Origin: Elizabethkingia argenteiflava
Lineage (GTDB): Bacteria > Bacteroidota > Bacteroidia > Flavobacteriales > Weeksellaceae
Assembly (NCBI RefSeq): GCF_009904105.1
Contig: NZ_JAAABJ010000543.1
Coordinates: 1-56,670, forward strand
Length of the DNA stretch: 56,670 nucleotides
Reading direction: 5' to 3'
Below, one piece after another: positions 46,235 through 56,423 of this stretch (positions are counted from its first letter, which is position 1; each line of letters opens with the position of its first letter). The position numbers and the translations under genes are program-made. Below the pieces are notes generated by a model. The model did no database searches and was not told where the DNA came from. It was given only the letters and a program-made list of their open reading frames with translations.

Positions 46235-46360
46235 GATTTTGTTTTGCCTAAATATACTAAATATTCATTGGAAAAAAATAAGGTACAACTGCTTAGTAAT
46301 ATGTTCACAATAATATTTAACCCATTTTATTTATTTTTAATTTATTAAATATCTCATATC

Positions 46361-48658
46361 ATGCATATTACAAAATTATCCCTAACTCTTTTTACCCTTA
46401 TTTTCTATTACCACTCCCAGGCCCAGAAAAATGTAAAACTTATATCCTATGTACACCCCTTAATCGGTACTGAAAAAATGGGACACACGTATCCTGGAGC
46501 AGCCTCTCCTTTTGGTGCAGTACAATTAAGCCCTGAAACCGATACAATATCCTATGATCTGAATGGGAAATATAATCACGACGTCTATAAATACTGCTCT
46601 GGATACCGCTATGAAGATAAAACAATTATCGGCTTTAGCCATGCCCATTTCAGCGGCACAGGCCATTCTGACCTCGGTGATTTTCTGGTCATGCCGACAG
46701 TGGGTAAACTTAGACTCAACCCTGGAACGGCGACACATCCTGAAAAGGGTTATCGCTCGCGGTTTTCTCATACAGACGAAAAATCAGAGGCGGGATATTA
46801 TAAAGTAAAACTGAACGATTATAATGTTTTAGCCGAACTCACCGCTACCCCTCGGGTGGGTGTACACCGATATACGTTTCCCAAAACAGATCAAGCCCAT
46901 ATCATTCTAAATCTTATCGCTGGCATTTACAATTATAGCGATAAAAACATCTGGACTTACGTAAGATTCATCGATAATCAATCCCTTACCGGATATCGAC
47001 AAACCAACGGTTGGGCTCGTACACGTACGGTTTATTTTGCCATGAAGTTTTCAAAAGCTTTTAAAACTTATGGGCAACAAAATAATGATCATCAAAACAT
47101 CTACAAGGGATTTTGGAGAAAGTTTGACCAAAATAAAAATTTTCCTGAAATCGCAGGTAAACAGGTTCGCCTGTATTTTGACTTCACAACTCAGCAAGGT
47201 GAGGCTATAGAAATTAGACTCGCGATCTCCCCCGTAAGCCAAAAAAATGCACTGGAAAATTTAGAGAAAGAAAGTACTCACCTTTCCTTTGATCAGATCA
47301 GAAAACAAACCCAAGAGGATTGGAATAAAGAACTCAACAGAATTCTTATAGAAGGAACAGAGGATCAAAAAATAAATTTCTACACCGCCATGTACCATGC
47401 CTTTATTAGCCCTAACCTCTATATGGATAGCAATAGCGAATATAGAGGTCTGGATCAAAATATACATAAAGCAGCTGACTTCACCAATTATACTACTTTT
47501 TCGCTATGGGATACTTATAGGGCCTTACATCCTCTTTTCAATATTATCCAACCTAAGCGCAATAATGATATGCTGAAGTCTATGATGGCACATTACGATC
47601 AATTTTCTATGAAAATGCTACCTATATGGTCCCATTATGCTAATGAAAACTGGTGCATGAGTGGTTATCACAGCGTAAGCTTACTGGCCGATGCTATTAT
47701 TAAAGGAAATTATAATGGAGATGCAGAGGCCGCCCTTCAAGCCTGTATTGCCACCGCCAATAAACGTAACTATGAAGGAATCGGCGACTATATAGATAAA
47801 GGATATATACCCGCTGAAAATAATGCAACCTCAGTTTCCAATACGTTAGAATATGCCTATGACGACTGGGCCATTGCCCAATTAGCGAAACATCTGGGAA
47901 AAACTAAAGTTTACCATCAATTTATGAAACGTTCCGAAAACTGGAAAAATAACTTTGATCAACACACAGGCTTTATGCGCCCACGCTTATCGAATGGACA
48001 TTTCAAGAAGGATTTTAACCCGCTAGACACACATGAACAAGGTTTTATAGAAGGTAATTCATGGAATTACAGCTTTTTTGTACCCCAAGACCCTCATGCT
48101 CTTATCCAGTATATGGGAGGCCAAGAAAAATTCAGTGCTAAATTGGATACGCTTTTCTTCATGCATTTACCGGATAAGTTTTTTGCAAAGACGCAAGATA
48201 TTACACGAGAGGGTATTGTCGGAGGATATATACACGGTAATGAGCCCGCTCATCACGTTGCTTACCTCTATAACTGGAGTAATCAAGCTTGGAAGACTCA
48301 GAGGCAGGTTCGCCATATTTTGGAAAAGCAATATAAACCAACACCCGATGGATTGGGAGGGAATGATGATACGGGACAGATGAGTGCCTGGTACATTCTG
48401 AGCTCTTTGGGCTTCTATCCTGTAGCTCCGGGATCGGAAGATTATGCCATAGGGAGCCCCGCTATAGAGAGGGCTATTCTTTATTTAGAGAACGGAAATA
48501 AATTTGAAATAGAAGCTCTTGACCAAAAACCGGAACATGTATATGTTCGAAAAATTTTGATAAATGGAAAAGAGCTAAAAAATTTCAGTCTTAAACATTC
48601 AGAAATGATGAAGGGAGGAAAGCTGACTTTTTACATGAGTAATAAACCTCAATATTAA
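46361..48658 (+). CDS. GH92 alpha-mannosidase, secreted
   Basis: Calcium-dependent alpha-mannosidase of glycoside hydrolase family 92, 765 residues. Signal peptide about 1-21 (ends HSQAQ), then the N-terminal beta-sandwich starting SYVHPLIGTEKMGHTYPGA. The catalytic (alpha/alpha)6 domain contains SLWDTYRALHPL, the acid Glu in GNEPAHHVAYLYNW and GNDDTGQMSAWYI. Family members cut alpha-1,2 or 1,3 mannose from N-glycans. No SusC/SusD pair and no T9SS sorting tail is visible, so it is probably periplasmic. ATG start. Confidence 0.9.
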   Translation: MHITKLSLTLFTLIFYYHSQAQKNVKLISYVHPLIGTEKMGHTYPGAASPFGAVQLSPETDTISYDLNGKYNHDVYKYCSGYRYEDKTIIGFSHAHFSGTGHSDLGDFLVMPTVGKLRLNPGTATHPEKGYRSRFSHTDEKSEAGYYKVKLNDYNVLAELTATPRVGVHRYTFPKTDQAHIILNLIAGIYNYSDKNIWTYVRFIDNQSLTGYRQTNGWARTRTVYFAMKFSKAFKTYGQQNNDHQNIYKGFWRKFDQNKNFPEIAGKQVRLYFDFTTQQGEAIEIRLAISPVSQKNALENLEKESTHLSFDQIRKQTQEDWNKELNRILIEGTEDQKINFYTAMYHAFISPNLYMDSNSEYRGLDQNIHKAADFTNYTTFSLWDTYRALHPLFNIIQPKRNNDMLKSMMAHYDQFSMKMLPIWSHYANENWCMSGYHSVSLLADAIIKGNYNGDAEAALQACIATANKRNYEGIGDYIDKGYIPAENNATSVSNTLEYAYDDWAIAQLAKHLGKTKVYHQFMKRSENWKNNFDQHTGFMRPRLSNGHFKKDFNPLDTHEQGFIEGNSWNYSFFVPQDPHALIQYMGGQEKFSAKLDTLFFMHLPDKFFAKTQDITREGIVGGYIHGNEPAHHVAYLYNWSNQAWKTQRQVRHILEKQYKPTPDGLGGNDDTGQMSAWYILSSLGFYPVAPGSEDYAIGSPAIERAILYLENGNKFEIEALDQKPEHVYVRKILINGKELKNFSLKHSEMMKGGKLTFYMSNKPQY

Positions 48659-48675
48659 CCTTCGCTGTACTAAAC

Positions 48676-50013
48676 TTATTTCACTTCAAACAATAACCGC
48701 TCTCCGCAGGGGGCTTCTAAGATTTGACCATTTTCATACACCAATTTTCCATTCACAAAAGTATAGTTTACTTTGGCATGGTATACCTTATCTTCAAGAG
48801 GACTCCACCCACACTTATACAGCAGCTTATCTTTAGTTACTTTCCAGCTTTCATTGAGGTCCACCAAAACAAGATCGGCTTTATATCCTTTTTTTATAAA
48901 TCCACGCCTTTCAATGCGAAAGAGTATGGCCGGGTTATGGCACATTTTTTCTACAATTTTTTCTAGGGATATCCTTCCCTTTCGGTAGTTCTCTAACATG
49001 ATGATTAAAGAGTGTTGTATAAGAGGACCGCCTGAAGGGCATTTTATATAGAGATTTTGTTTTTCTTCCCACGTATGCGGTGCATGATCTGTTGCCACAA
49101 TATCGATACGATCATCTAATAAGGCTTTCCAAAGTCCCTCTTTATCCTGCTGAGTCTTTATTGCGGGATTCCATTTTATCAAGCATCCTTTTGCCTCATA
49201 ATCATCATTGGTAAAAGTTAAGTGATGCACACATACTTCCGCCGTAATTTTTTTTTCCTCCAAAGGGATGTCATTTCTGAACAGTTCTGTTTCCTTTAAT
49301 GTAGAAAGGTGAAAAACATGAAGACGGGCCCCCGTTTTTTGGGCAAGTGCTATCGCCTTTGATGAGGATTGATAACAAGCCTCTTCACTTCGAATAAGAT
49401 GATGAAACTTCATTGGAATATTTTCTCCATATTCTTCCAAATACTTTTGAGTATTGGCTTTTATGATGGCCTCATCTTCACAGTGTACGGCTATAAGCAT
49501 GGAGGTGCTGCTAAAAATCTGCTCTAGAGTTTGAGGATTGTCTACCAACATATTTCCAGTAGAAGAACCTAAAAATAACTTAATCCCCGGAACGTTTCTA
49601 GGATTGGTTCTCAGTACTTCGTCAAGATTACTATTAGAGCCTCCCATCATAAAGCCGTAATTGGCATAGGATCTGCGATAGGCTATCCGATATTTATCCT
49701 CTAACAAGTCTTGAGTTACCGCATTGGGAAGCGTATTAGGCTGATCTATAAAACTAGTGACTCCTCCAGCTACAGCCGCTCTGCTCTCGGAAGCAATATC
49801 TCCCTTGTGTGTTAAGCCCGGTTCTCTAAAATGTACCTGATCATCAATAACGCCAGGTAAGAGGTATTTTCCGCTCGCCTCTATTATCCTACTCACTCCA
49901 TTATTGGGAATATTTTTAGCGATTTCAGAAATTATATCGTTTTCAATGAGCAGATCACTTTCAATAATTTGATTTTGATTAACGATTTTAGCATTTTTGA
50001 TCAGAATTTTCAT
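48676..50013 (-). CDS. pyrC: Dihydroorotase
   Basis: Closes carbamoyl-aspartate to dihydroorotate in pyrimidine synthesis. The 445-residue amidohydrolase has DDQVHFREPGLTHKGDI near 56-72, the carbamylated Lys in PGIKLFLGSSTGNML near 143-157, metal His in VCVHHLTF, and the catalytic Asp in VATDHAPHTWEEK. The first His of the usual HxH is Gln (D-Q-V-H), which appears to be a form seen in Bacteroidota. ATG start. Convergent with the GH92 gene, 17 bases apart. Confidence 0.85.
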   Translation of the reverse strand: MKILIKNAKIVNQNQIIESDLLIENDIISEIAKNIPNNGVSRIIEASGKYLLPGVIDDQVHFREPGLTHKGDIASESRAAVAGGVTSFIDQPNTLPNAVTQDLLEDKYRIAYRRSYANYGFMMGGSNSNLDEVLRTNPRNVPGIKLFLGSSTGNMLVDNPQTLEQIFSSTSMLIAVHCEDEAIIKANTQKYLEEYGENIPMKFHHLIRSEEACYQSSSKAIALAQKTGARLHVFHLSTLKETELFRNDIPLEEKKITAEVCVHHLTFTNDDYEAKGCLIKWNPAIKTQQDKEGLWKALLDDRIDIVATDHAPHTWEEKQNLYIKCPSGGPLIQHSLIIMLENYRKGRISLEKIVEKMCHNPAILFRIERRGFIKKGYKADLVLVDLNESWKVTKDKLLYKCGWSPLEDKVYHAKVNYTFVNGKLVYENGQILEAPCGERLLFEVK

Positions 50014-50151
50014 ATAAATAGGATATTAACTGGGCAAGTAGGTACTCCCCCTTATCGGTTTTTGTATTCTAGAACTTACAAAGTTAAACTTTATTGGCTT
50101 GTAAGAAATATGAAATTATATGAATTATCAAAAGGCTGAACTCAATTTTAT

Positions 50152-50159
50152 TAACTTTG
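50152..50159 (+). promoter_or_regulatory. -7 promoter element for the envelope cluster
   Basis: TAACTTTG matches TAnnTTTG. No clear TTG at -33. The transcript would start near 50166, leaving only about 10 bases before the TTG start codon of the flippase, a very short leader. Confidence 0.5.
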
Positions 50160-50175
50160 CTAAAAATTTGAAGCT

Positions 50176-51627
50176 TTGTACAAAAAACTTTTAGGACAAA
50201 CTGCTATATACGGATTTGGAACTATTATTATCCGACTTTTCCCCTTTATTATAAGCCCCTTTTTAACAAGAGCCTTCGGTCCGACTGCATTAGCGCCTTT
50301 TGTGGATTTTTACTCTGTGGCAGGTATTATGATTGTACTACTTTCTCACGGCATGGAAACCACTTTTTTTCGGTTTGCTGAAAAAGAAGACGATCATCAA
50401 AAACTAATTACCACCTCCACTTTTAGCGTAGTAGCAGCCTCATTGATTTTTATGCTGTTAGGTTTTACCTTTAGGAATTCTATTGCTGAGGCTTTTAAAA
50501 CTCCTGATCAGGTAAATTTTCTCACTATGATGGTGTGTATACTCGGAATCGATGGATTAAGTACCATGCCTTTTGTTATCCTCAGAAAGACCGGACGACC
50601 GAAAAAATTTGCTCTTATAAAAATTTTAAATGGACTCATCAATTTCGTACTACTCCTATTTTTTATCGTTTTTTTACCCCAATTGGGCGATAAGGGCCTA
50701 TTGGGCTTTGTCTACAATGAAAATTTTGGGGTTGGTTATGTTTTTGTCGCCAATTTAATTGCCAGCACAGCAACTTTCCTACTTCTTTTTAAAGAATTGA
50801 AAGAGGTTAAATTAAGGAAATTTAGCTTTCCCCTATGGAAGAAGATGATGGCCTACTCCCTACCGATTACTATCGCTGGGCTAGCAGGCATCATCAATGA
50901 AACTTTAGACCGCCAATTTTTAAAATACCTGCTTCCTGAGGAAAAAAGTACAGAGCAAATGGCTATATATGGAACTGTATGTCGCCTGGTTACTTTTATG
51001 ACTTTGTTTAGACAGGCCTATCTTATGGGAATAGAGCCCTTTTTCTTTTCTCATTCTCGTAAAGAGAATTCGAGGCAAGCCTATTCGAAGCTTATGACTT
51101 TTTTTGTAGTAGCCAACTGCTTGATGCTTCTAGGCTTATGTGCCAACTTGGAATGGATTTCCCATGAGTACATTCGAAATCCAGCCTATTACTCGGGGAT
51201 CCCTATTGTCCCGCTGGTGCTTATCGCTTCTGTATTTTTAGGAATCTACCTAAACCTCTCTATTTGGTATAAACTGACGGACAAAACCATATTTGGAGCT
51301 TATATTTCTATCATCGGAGCTGTGATCACTATTGGCATCAATTACTTTTTTATTCCAGAATATGGCTATTGGGCCAGTGCCTGGGCCACTTTTTTTTCCT
51401 ATTTCATTATGATGGTGATTTCTTATGGATTAGGCCATTATTACTACCCTATCCCTTACAATATGAAAAAATTATTCCTCTATCTGGGCCTATCCATACT
51501 ATTTTCTTATTTATCGTATTATACTTTAAAAGGTAATTTAATTTTTGGTAACGGATTATTCTTAATATTTTTGGGTCTGGTTCTATTTTTAGAAAGGAAC
51601 ACTATTAAAAATTTCAGAAAATCATAA
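50176..51627 (+). CDS. Lipopolysaccharide/polysaccharide flippase (Wzx/MATE-like)
   Basis: A 483-residue polytopic inner-membrane protein with about 12-14 hydrophobic helices, beginning [19 protein letters not shown], the typical start of the oligosaccharide flippase family. It would move lipid-linked sugars to the outer leaflet. The start is TTG at 50176; no ATG gives a full first helix, and homologs begin with the same Met-Tyr-Lys-Lys sequence. It leads the plus-strand envelope cluster, 2 bases before dut. Confidence 0.85.
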   Translation: MYKKLLGQTAIYGFGTIIIRLFPFIISPFLTRAFGPTALAPFVDFYSVAGIMIVLLSHGMETTFFRFAEKEDDHQKLITTSTFSVVAASLIFMLLGFTFRNSIAEAFKTPDQVNFLTMMVCILGIDGLSTMPFVILRKTGRPKKFALIKILNGLINFVLLLFFIVFLPQLGDKGLLGFVYNENFGVGYVFVANLIASTATFLLLFKELKEVKLRKFSFPLWKKMMAYSLPITIAGLAGIINETLDRQFLKYLLPEEKSTEQMAIYGTVCRLVTFMTLFRQAYLMGIEPFFFSHSRKENSRQAYSKLMTFFVVANCLMLLGLCANLEWISHEYIRNPAYYSGIPIVPLVLIASVFLGIYLNLSIWYKLTDKTIFGAYISIIGAVITIGINYFFIPEYGYWASAWATFFSYFIMMVISYGLGHYYYPIPYNMKKLFLYLGLSILFSYLSYYTLKGNLIFGNGLFLIFLGLVLFLERNTIKNFRKS

Positions 51628-51629
51628 CA

Positions 51630-52070
51630 ATGAAGATAAAAGTAATCAATAGATCGAAACACCCTCTCCCAAAATATCAAACGGCTCAAGCTGCCGGAAT
51701 GGACCTTTACGCGAATATTGAAGCTCCCATTCATCTGGAATCACTGGAAAGGAAATTGATCCCCACAGGCTTATTTATGGAATTACCCACAGGATATGAA
51801 GCTCAGGTAAGACCCAGAAGTGGTCTGGCTATAAAAAAAGGCATTACCTGTCTGAATGCTCCTGGAACTATAGATGCTGATTACCGAGGAGAAGTTGGCG
51901 TAATCTTGGCCAATTTATCCAGAGAAGTATTTACCATTAATGATGGTGACCGCATTGCTCAACTGGTGATCGCTAAACATGAAACAGCAGAATGGATACC
52001 TGTAGAAAATTTAGAAGATACACTGCGCGGCACAGGAGGATTTGGGAGTTCAGGCGTTGAAAAAAAATAG
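51630..52070 (+). CDS. dut: dUTP pyrophosphatase
   Basis: Trimeric enzyme that hydrolyses dUTP to dUMP, keeping uracil out of DNA and supplying dTMP synthesis. The 146-residue protein has all five dUTPase motifs: [10 protein letters not shown] (near 22), [12 protein letters not shown] (67), [15 protein letters not shown] (83), [10 protein letters not shown] (108) and [10 protein letters not shown] (133). ATG start, 2 bases after the flippase gene. Confidence 0.95.
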   Translation: MKIKVINRSKHPLPKYQTAQAAGMDLYANIEAPIHLESLERKLIPTGLFMELPTGYEAQVRPRSGLAIKKGITCLNAPGTIDADYRGEVGVILANLSREVFTINDGDRIAQLVIAKHETAEWIPVENLEDTLRGTGGFGSSGVEKK

Positions 52071-52133
52071 CCCTTAATTTAAAAATCCCAATTTTGGCCT
52101 GATTTTCGCCGCTAATTAAAAAATGTTTTAAAA

Positions 52134-52943
52134 ATGAAAACCCCCCTGCTATATATTCTTGCTGCGGCAAGTCTTGCTTCCTGCGCTACCACTCATATAG
52201 CTAAAGAAAGCACTCCTCATACCAAGAGTGTAGAACAACCCCTAAAGGACAATACCTCTTTTTTTAAGCATATTCAAAATACCTCCAACTTCGATGCAGT
52301 AAAAATTTCTAGTACAATCAATATAGAAAATGGAAAATTTATTCCCCAGCTCAACGCTACTTTTTATATTGAAAACAATCGGAAGGTATGGGCCAATATC
52401 ACCGCTCTACTGGGAATAACTGGTGCGCGGGGAATCGCTACTCCTACAGGAATTAAAGGCTACGAAAAGTTGAATAAAACCTATATTGATTCTGATTTTA
52501 GTTATCTAAATAATCTGTTGGGTGTTTCATTTATTAATTATAAAGCTTTACAAAATTTGCTGCTGGGTAAAACTTTTTTACCGATCAATCCCCAGGATTT
52601 CATATTAACCCAAACTGAACAGGGATATCATCTAAAGTCATCGAGCCCCCAGCAATTAAATGTGGATGGAAAGGTTTCTTCTTATGATATAAGTATGGAC
52701 TACGATCCACTAGTTAACCTGAGCAAAGTACAGATCAATACGGTTGAATCGGATCACCAATTGGAAATTAATTATTCCAACTGGATCCATGCTAATCAAG
52801 AGAACTTTCCTAAAAATGTTAAAATAATTATAAAAAATAAAAAAACAGATCAAATTTTGATCGAAAATACGAACTTTGATTTTTCTAAGATGCAGACACC
52901 CTACTCCGTTCCACCTAACTATACTAAGAAAGAGATTAAATGA
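52134..52943 (+). CDS. DUF4292 lipoprotein
   Basis: A 269-residue lipoprotein (lipobox LASC, lipid Cys at 17) of the Bacteroidota family DUF4292. A single beta-rich domain follows about residue 45; the half-barrel pattern is reminiscent of LolB-type lipoprotein carriers, which would fit an outer-membrane role, but this is inference. ATG start. The last 4 bases overlap the start of the EnvC-like gene, so the two are co-translated. Confidence 0.75.
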   Translation: MKTPLLYILAAASLASCATTHIAKESTPHTKSVEQPLKDNTSFFKHIQNTSNFDAVKISSTINIENGKFIPQLNATFYIENNRKVWANITALLGITGARGIATPTGIKGYEKLNKTYIDSDFSYLNNLLGVSFINYKALQNLLLGKTFLPINPQDFILTQTEQGYHLKSSSPQQLNVDGKVSSYDISMDYDPLVNLSKVQINTVESDHQLEINYSNWIHANQENFPKNVKIIIKNKKTDQILIENTNFDFSKMQTPYSVPPNYTKKEIK

Positions 52944-54496
52944 CACATAAGAAACTCTATTTTTTTCTATTTTCTATCCTAAGCATCGGTATCTTCGGGC
53001 AACAAAAAGAAAAACTTCAGCAGCAAAATGCTGATCTTAAAAAACAGATAGCAACCCTTAACGCAGACTTAGCTAATTCCAAAAAAGAGTCTCGACTTTC
53101 AGTAGCCTATCTTCAGAACCTTAATCATAAAATAAATCTGAGAGAAAAGCTATATAACAATACCCAGAAAGAGAAACGCTTTATAGAGGATGATATCTAT
53201 AAACGCCAATTGGAAATTAACAAATACAACCGAGAGCTGGAAACGCTTAGAAAAAATTATGCTAATATTTTAGTAAAAGCATATAAAAATAAAGGAATCC
53301 AAAATAAGGTAACCTTTATTCTATCCTCAAAAAATCTTGGGGAAGCGCTTAGAAGAATTCAGTATTTAAAACAGTATTCAGATTTTCAAGATAAAAAAGC
53401 TGCTGAAATCACCGAAAAGACAAATCAAATTAAAGCAACAATGGCTTTACGAGAAAAAGCCAAGAAAGAAAAAGAAATGCTGATGCTCAATCAGCAAAAT
53501 GAACTTAAAACCATTAATGCAGAGAGGGAGCAAAAAGAAGTTCTTATTGGTGAGTTTAAACAACAAGAAGCTAAGATAACAGCCGAAATTCGACAAAAAC
53601 AAGTCGAGTCTAAACAATTAGAAGGTGAAATCCGCCGAATCATCAACGAAGAAATTAGAATCGCTAAAGCTAAAGCAGAAGCAGAAAGAAAAGCACAAGA
53701 AGAACGGCAACGCTTGGCTCGTATTGAAGCAGAAAGAGAAAAAGCTCGTATTGAAGCAGAAAACAGAGCAAAAGCTGAAGCGCTTGAAAGAGAAAGGAGA
53801 GCAGCAGAAGCAGAAGCCCGAAAAGCAGCTGAATTAGCCGCTAAAAAGGCAGCTAACGAAAAAAGACATGCGGAGGAAGTCGCGAAAGCAGAAGCCAATG
53901 AAAGGGCAGAAGCCAGAAGACTCGCAGCTGAAAAAGAAGCGCGGGAAGCAGCAGCAAAAGCAAAAGCTGCTGAAGAAAGAGCATCTGCGGCAAGAGATGC
54001 AGAAGCAAGATTAGCCCAAGCTAAATATACGGCTCAGAGGGCGGCTGAAGATAAAGTCATGAAAGACTACAACACCTCGATTATGCCTAGCTCTTCTGCT
54101 TTTGCGGACAACAGAGGCAGATTACCTTTCCCTGTAAGAGGACAGATCACCCATCGCTTCGGACGTCAATCTCACCCTATTTTTAAAAATATTCAGGAAG
54201 ATAATTCTGGAATTAAGATTGCGGTTGCCCCTGGAACGATAGCAAAAGCTGTTTTTCAAGGTGTCGTTTCGAAAATTTTATATGTTGGAGGATCAAAAAC
54301 GGTGATGGTAAGACATGGTTCCTATTTTACGATTTATTCTAATCTGAGTTCTGTTTTGGTATCTCAAAATCAGAACGTATCTGCTGGTACACCTATCGGA
54401 AAGGTAGAAATGGATTTAGATGGATCTTATACGATGGAATTCCAAATATGGAATGGAAACACACCTGTCGACCCTTTGGGATGGCTTGCATACTAA
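52940..54496 (+). CDS. EnvC-like murein hydrolase activator (M23-type domain)
   Basis: A 518-residue secreted protein. Signal peptide about 1-20 (ends IFGQQ), coiled coil about 22-250, a striking Ala/Glu/Lys/Arg-rich stretch about 230-375, and a C-terminal LytM/M23 domain (about 395-518). The M23 zinc ligands are missing: the usual H-x-G-x-D region reads HPIFKNIQEDNSGIKI and the HxH motif reads TMEFQ. Like E. coli EnvC, it should therefore activate amidases at the division site rather than cut peptidoglycan. Overlaps the DUF4292 gene by 4 bases. Confidence 0.85.
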   Translation: MTHKKLYFFLFSILSIGIFGQQKEKLQQQNADLKKQIATLNADLANSKKESRLSVAYLQNLNHKINLREKLYNNTQKEKRFIEDDIYKRQLEINKYNRELETLRKNYANILVKAYKNKGIQNKVTFILSSKNLGEALRRIQYLKQYSDFQDKKAAEITEKTNQIKATMALREKAKKEKEMLMLNQQNELKTINAEREQKEVLIGEFKQQEAKITAEIRQKQVESKQLEGEIRRIINEEIRIAKAKAEAERKAQEERQRLARIEAEREKARIEAENRAKAEALERERRAAEAEARKAAELAAKKAANEKRHAEEVAKAEANERAEARRLAAEKEAREAAAKAKAAEERASAARDAEARLAQAKYTAQRAAEDKVMKDYNTSIMPSSSAFADNRGRLPFPVRGQITHRFGRQSHPIFKNIQEDNSGIKIAVAPGTIAKAVFQGVVSKILYVGGSKTVMVRHGSYFTIYSNLSSVLVSQNQNVSAGTPIGKVEMDLDGSYTMEFQIWNGNTPVDPLGWLAY

Positions 54497-54504
54497 ATTA
54501 ATTG

Positions 54505-54512
54505 TATCTTTG
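54505..54512 (+). promoter_or_regulatory. -7 promoter element for tatA
   Basis: TATCTTTG matches TAnnTTTG, with a TTG 16 bases upstream (54486-54488). The start near 54519 is about 14 bases before tatA. Confidence 0.5.
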
Positions 54513-54532
54513 CAGAAATAAATACATCAAAA

Positions 54533-54727
54533 ATGAACAGCTTAGCAATTATACTACAGTTATCTGTTACCCATGTACTTATTGTACTGGTAATACTACT
54601 ACTATTATTTGGAGGTAAAAAAATTCCAGAACTAATGCGGGGAATGGGATCTGGTATCAAAGAATTTAAAGATGCCGTAAAAGAAGATGAAAAGAAAACC
54701 GATAATTCTGAACATAAATCTTCTTAA
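54533..54727 (+). CDS. tatA: Twin-arginine translocase subunit TatA
   Basis: Forms the pore-like component of the Tat export system. The 64-residue protein has an N-terminal membrane helix (about 8-26), the hinge [20 protein letters not shown] and an acidic, hydrophilic tail. ATG start. tatC is not in the window. It lies 5 bases before the DUF4254 gene. Confidence 0.9.
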   Translation: MNSLAIILQLSVTHVLIVLVILLLLFGGKKIPELMRGMGSGIKEFKDAVKEDEKKTDNSEHKSS

Positions 54728-54732
54728 AAAAT

Positions 54733-55350
54733 ATGTCCTTGACCAAAACTGCATGGGCTATTTTCAATCAGTCTATTATTCAATATCATCTTCTTGATAA
54801 CGTGGATGCTCAGGAAGAGAACCCTTTTGAAGAAGGGAGTTTGGAACGAATTTTGTATTCTAAAAACTGGATTGATACAGTTCAATGGCATCTTGAAGAT
54901 CTTATTCGTGACGAGAATATTTCTCCAGATGAAGCTTTGTTTTTGAAAAGAAGAATAGATGCCTCTAATCAAAAAAGAACTGATTTAGTGGAGTATATAG
55001 ACCATTATTTTTTTGAAAAATATCGTCATATCCCTATAAAAACTGATGCAAGATTAAATACGGAAACTCCCGCTTGGGCTTTTGATAGGCTCTCTATATT
55101 AGCCTTAAAAATCTATCATATGAAAATAGAGGCCTCCAGAGAGGATGCAGAGGTAAAGCATCGCGAAAAATGCAGGGTCAAACTATCAATATTAAAGGAA
55201 CAATATAAAGATTTATCTTTAGCCATAGAGCAGTTGCTTACTGATATAAGTGAGGGGTCGGTTATAATGAAAACTTACAAACAGATGAAAATGTATAATG
55301 ATGAGAGCCTAAACCCTATATTATATCAGAAAAAAAAGCAACATGGCTAA
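54733..55350 (+). CDS. DUF4254 family protein
   Basis: A 205-residue, mostly helical cytoplasmic protein. It carries the family's conserved core, LKRRIDASNQKRTDLVEYID near 74-93, and WAFDRLSILALKIYHM near 114-129. Function unknown; in flavobacteria it often lies near envelope or LPS genes. The stop overlaps the start of the next lipoprotein gene by 8 bases. Confidence 0.8.
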   Translation: MSLTKTAWAIFNQSIIQYHLLDNVDAQEENPFEEGSLERILYSKNWIDTVQWHLEDLIRDENISPDEALFLKRRIDASNQKRTDLVEYIDHYFFEKYRHIPIKTDARLNTETPAWAFDRLSILALKIYHMKIEASREDAEVKHREKCRVKLSILKEQYKDLSLAIEQLLTDISEGSVIMKTYKQMKMYNDESLNPILYQKKKQHG

Positions 55351-55816
55351 AACAAATATTGTTTTTTTTATAATGATTAGTTTTTTAAGCATTTCCTGTT
55401 CGGTTGAAACGCTTAATTATATTTCACGTATAGACAACAAGAGTCAGATGCCTAGCTCAGTAGTTTCTATTATTGATAATCAATATATTAATGACAAGAT
55501 TGTATCCACCCAAATAAGTATTGAAAAGGTAAAATATATGTCAGATCTTTCCAATCTTATTACAGTATTTCCAAAATTTACCAATGCAGCCGTTGACGCA
55601 GAAATAAAAAAATTAAAAACAGCTGTACAGTCTTATATCTACGCAACTACTGAAGGTAAAGCCAAACAAAAAAAATCCGCCTATAAAGCCTATGCTCAGT
55701 CTTTTAAGACACTCCAAAGTCTGAAAAAATATATGAATAGTGATGACATGGAACTCATGAGCCGTTATTTAACACGCATAAAAGCCAATATCAATTCTTT
55801 AGAATATCTTAATTAG
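55343..55816 (+). CDS. Hypothetical lipoprotein
   Basis: A 157-residue protein with a signal peptide and lipobox SISC (lipid Cys at 19), followed by a Lys/Ser-rich mainly helical body. No recognised domain. It overlaps the DUF4254 gene by 8 bases and precedes ribA by 8 bases, so it belongs to the same transcript. ATG start. Confidence 0.6.
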   Translation: MAKTNIVFFIMISFLSISCSVETLNYISRIDNKSQMPSSVVSIIDNQYINDKIVSTQISIEKVKYMSDLSNLITVFPKFTNAAVDAEIKKLKTAVQSYIYATTEGKAKQKKSAYKAYAQSFKTLQSLKKYMNSDDMELMSRYLTRIKANINSLEYLN

Positions 55817-55824
55817 TACATAAA

Positions 55825-56418
55825 ATGATTGAAATCCAGGCACAATCAAATGTTCCCACAGAATACGGACAGTTTAAAATGGTGGCCTTTTCCGAGAGTA
55901 GTGATGACTGGATGCCTCACCTGGCTATTATTGCCGATAAAACAGATTTCAGCCAGACGGTAAATGTAAGATTTCATTCGGAGTGTATTACCGGAGAAGT
56001 TTTTCATTCAAATAAATGTGAATGTGGGCAACAGTTAGATGCTGCCATGCGCTATATTGATGAGCATGGTGGTATTATAATTTATCTACGCCAAGAAGGC
56101 CGTAATATAGGTATTATTAATAAGCTTAAGGCCTATGCCCTTCAGGAAAAAGGATTTGATACGGTAGAAGCTAATCTGAGGCTCGGTCTACCAGTAGATG
56201 ACAGAGATTTTGGCATCGCCATTGAAATACTGAATCTATTAAAAGTAAAGTCAGTCAATCTGATCACCAATAACCCATTGAAAATAAAGGCTATAGAAGA
56301 AAGCAATATCAGCCTAAAAAGCAGAATCCCATTGCAGATAGCCGCAACAAAAGAGAGTAAGAATTATTTGAATGTTAAGAAAAATTATTTTGGCCACTAT
56401 TTAGATGATGAAAAATGA
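55825..56418 (+). CDS. ribA: GTP cyclohydrolase II
   Basis: Opens GTP to start riboflavin synthesis. The 197-residue protein is the stand-alone form, without a DHBP synthase (RibB) fusion. The zinc cysteines are Cys54, Cys65 and Cys67 (HSECITGEVFHSNKCECG). The catalytic segment LRQEGRNIGIINKLKAY is near 88-104 and the GTP-binding region LITNNPLKIKAIEE is near 154-167. ATG start. Confidence 0.93.
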   Translation: MIEIQAQSNVPTEYGQFKMVAFSESSDDWMPHLAIIADKTDFSQTVNVRFHSECITGEVFHSNKCECGQQLDAAMRYIDEHGGIIIYLRQEGRNIGIINKLKAYALQEKGFDTVEANLRLGLPVDDRDFGIAIEILNLLKVKSVNLITNNPLKIKAIEESNISLKSRIPLQIAATKESKNYLNVKKNYFGHYLDDEK

Positions 56419-56423
56419 TACTA

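Noticed and set aside
53491-53898. 135-codon minus-strand frame rich in Ala, Ser and Leu
   Set aside because: It is the antisense shadow of the Ala/Glu/Lys-rich coiled coil in the EnvC-like gene.
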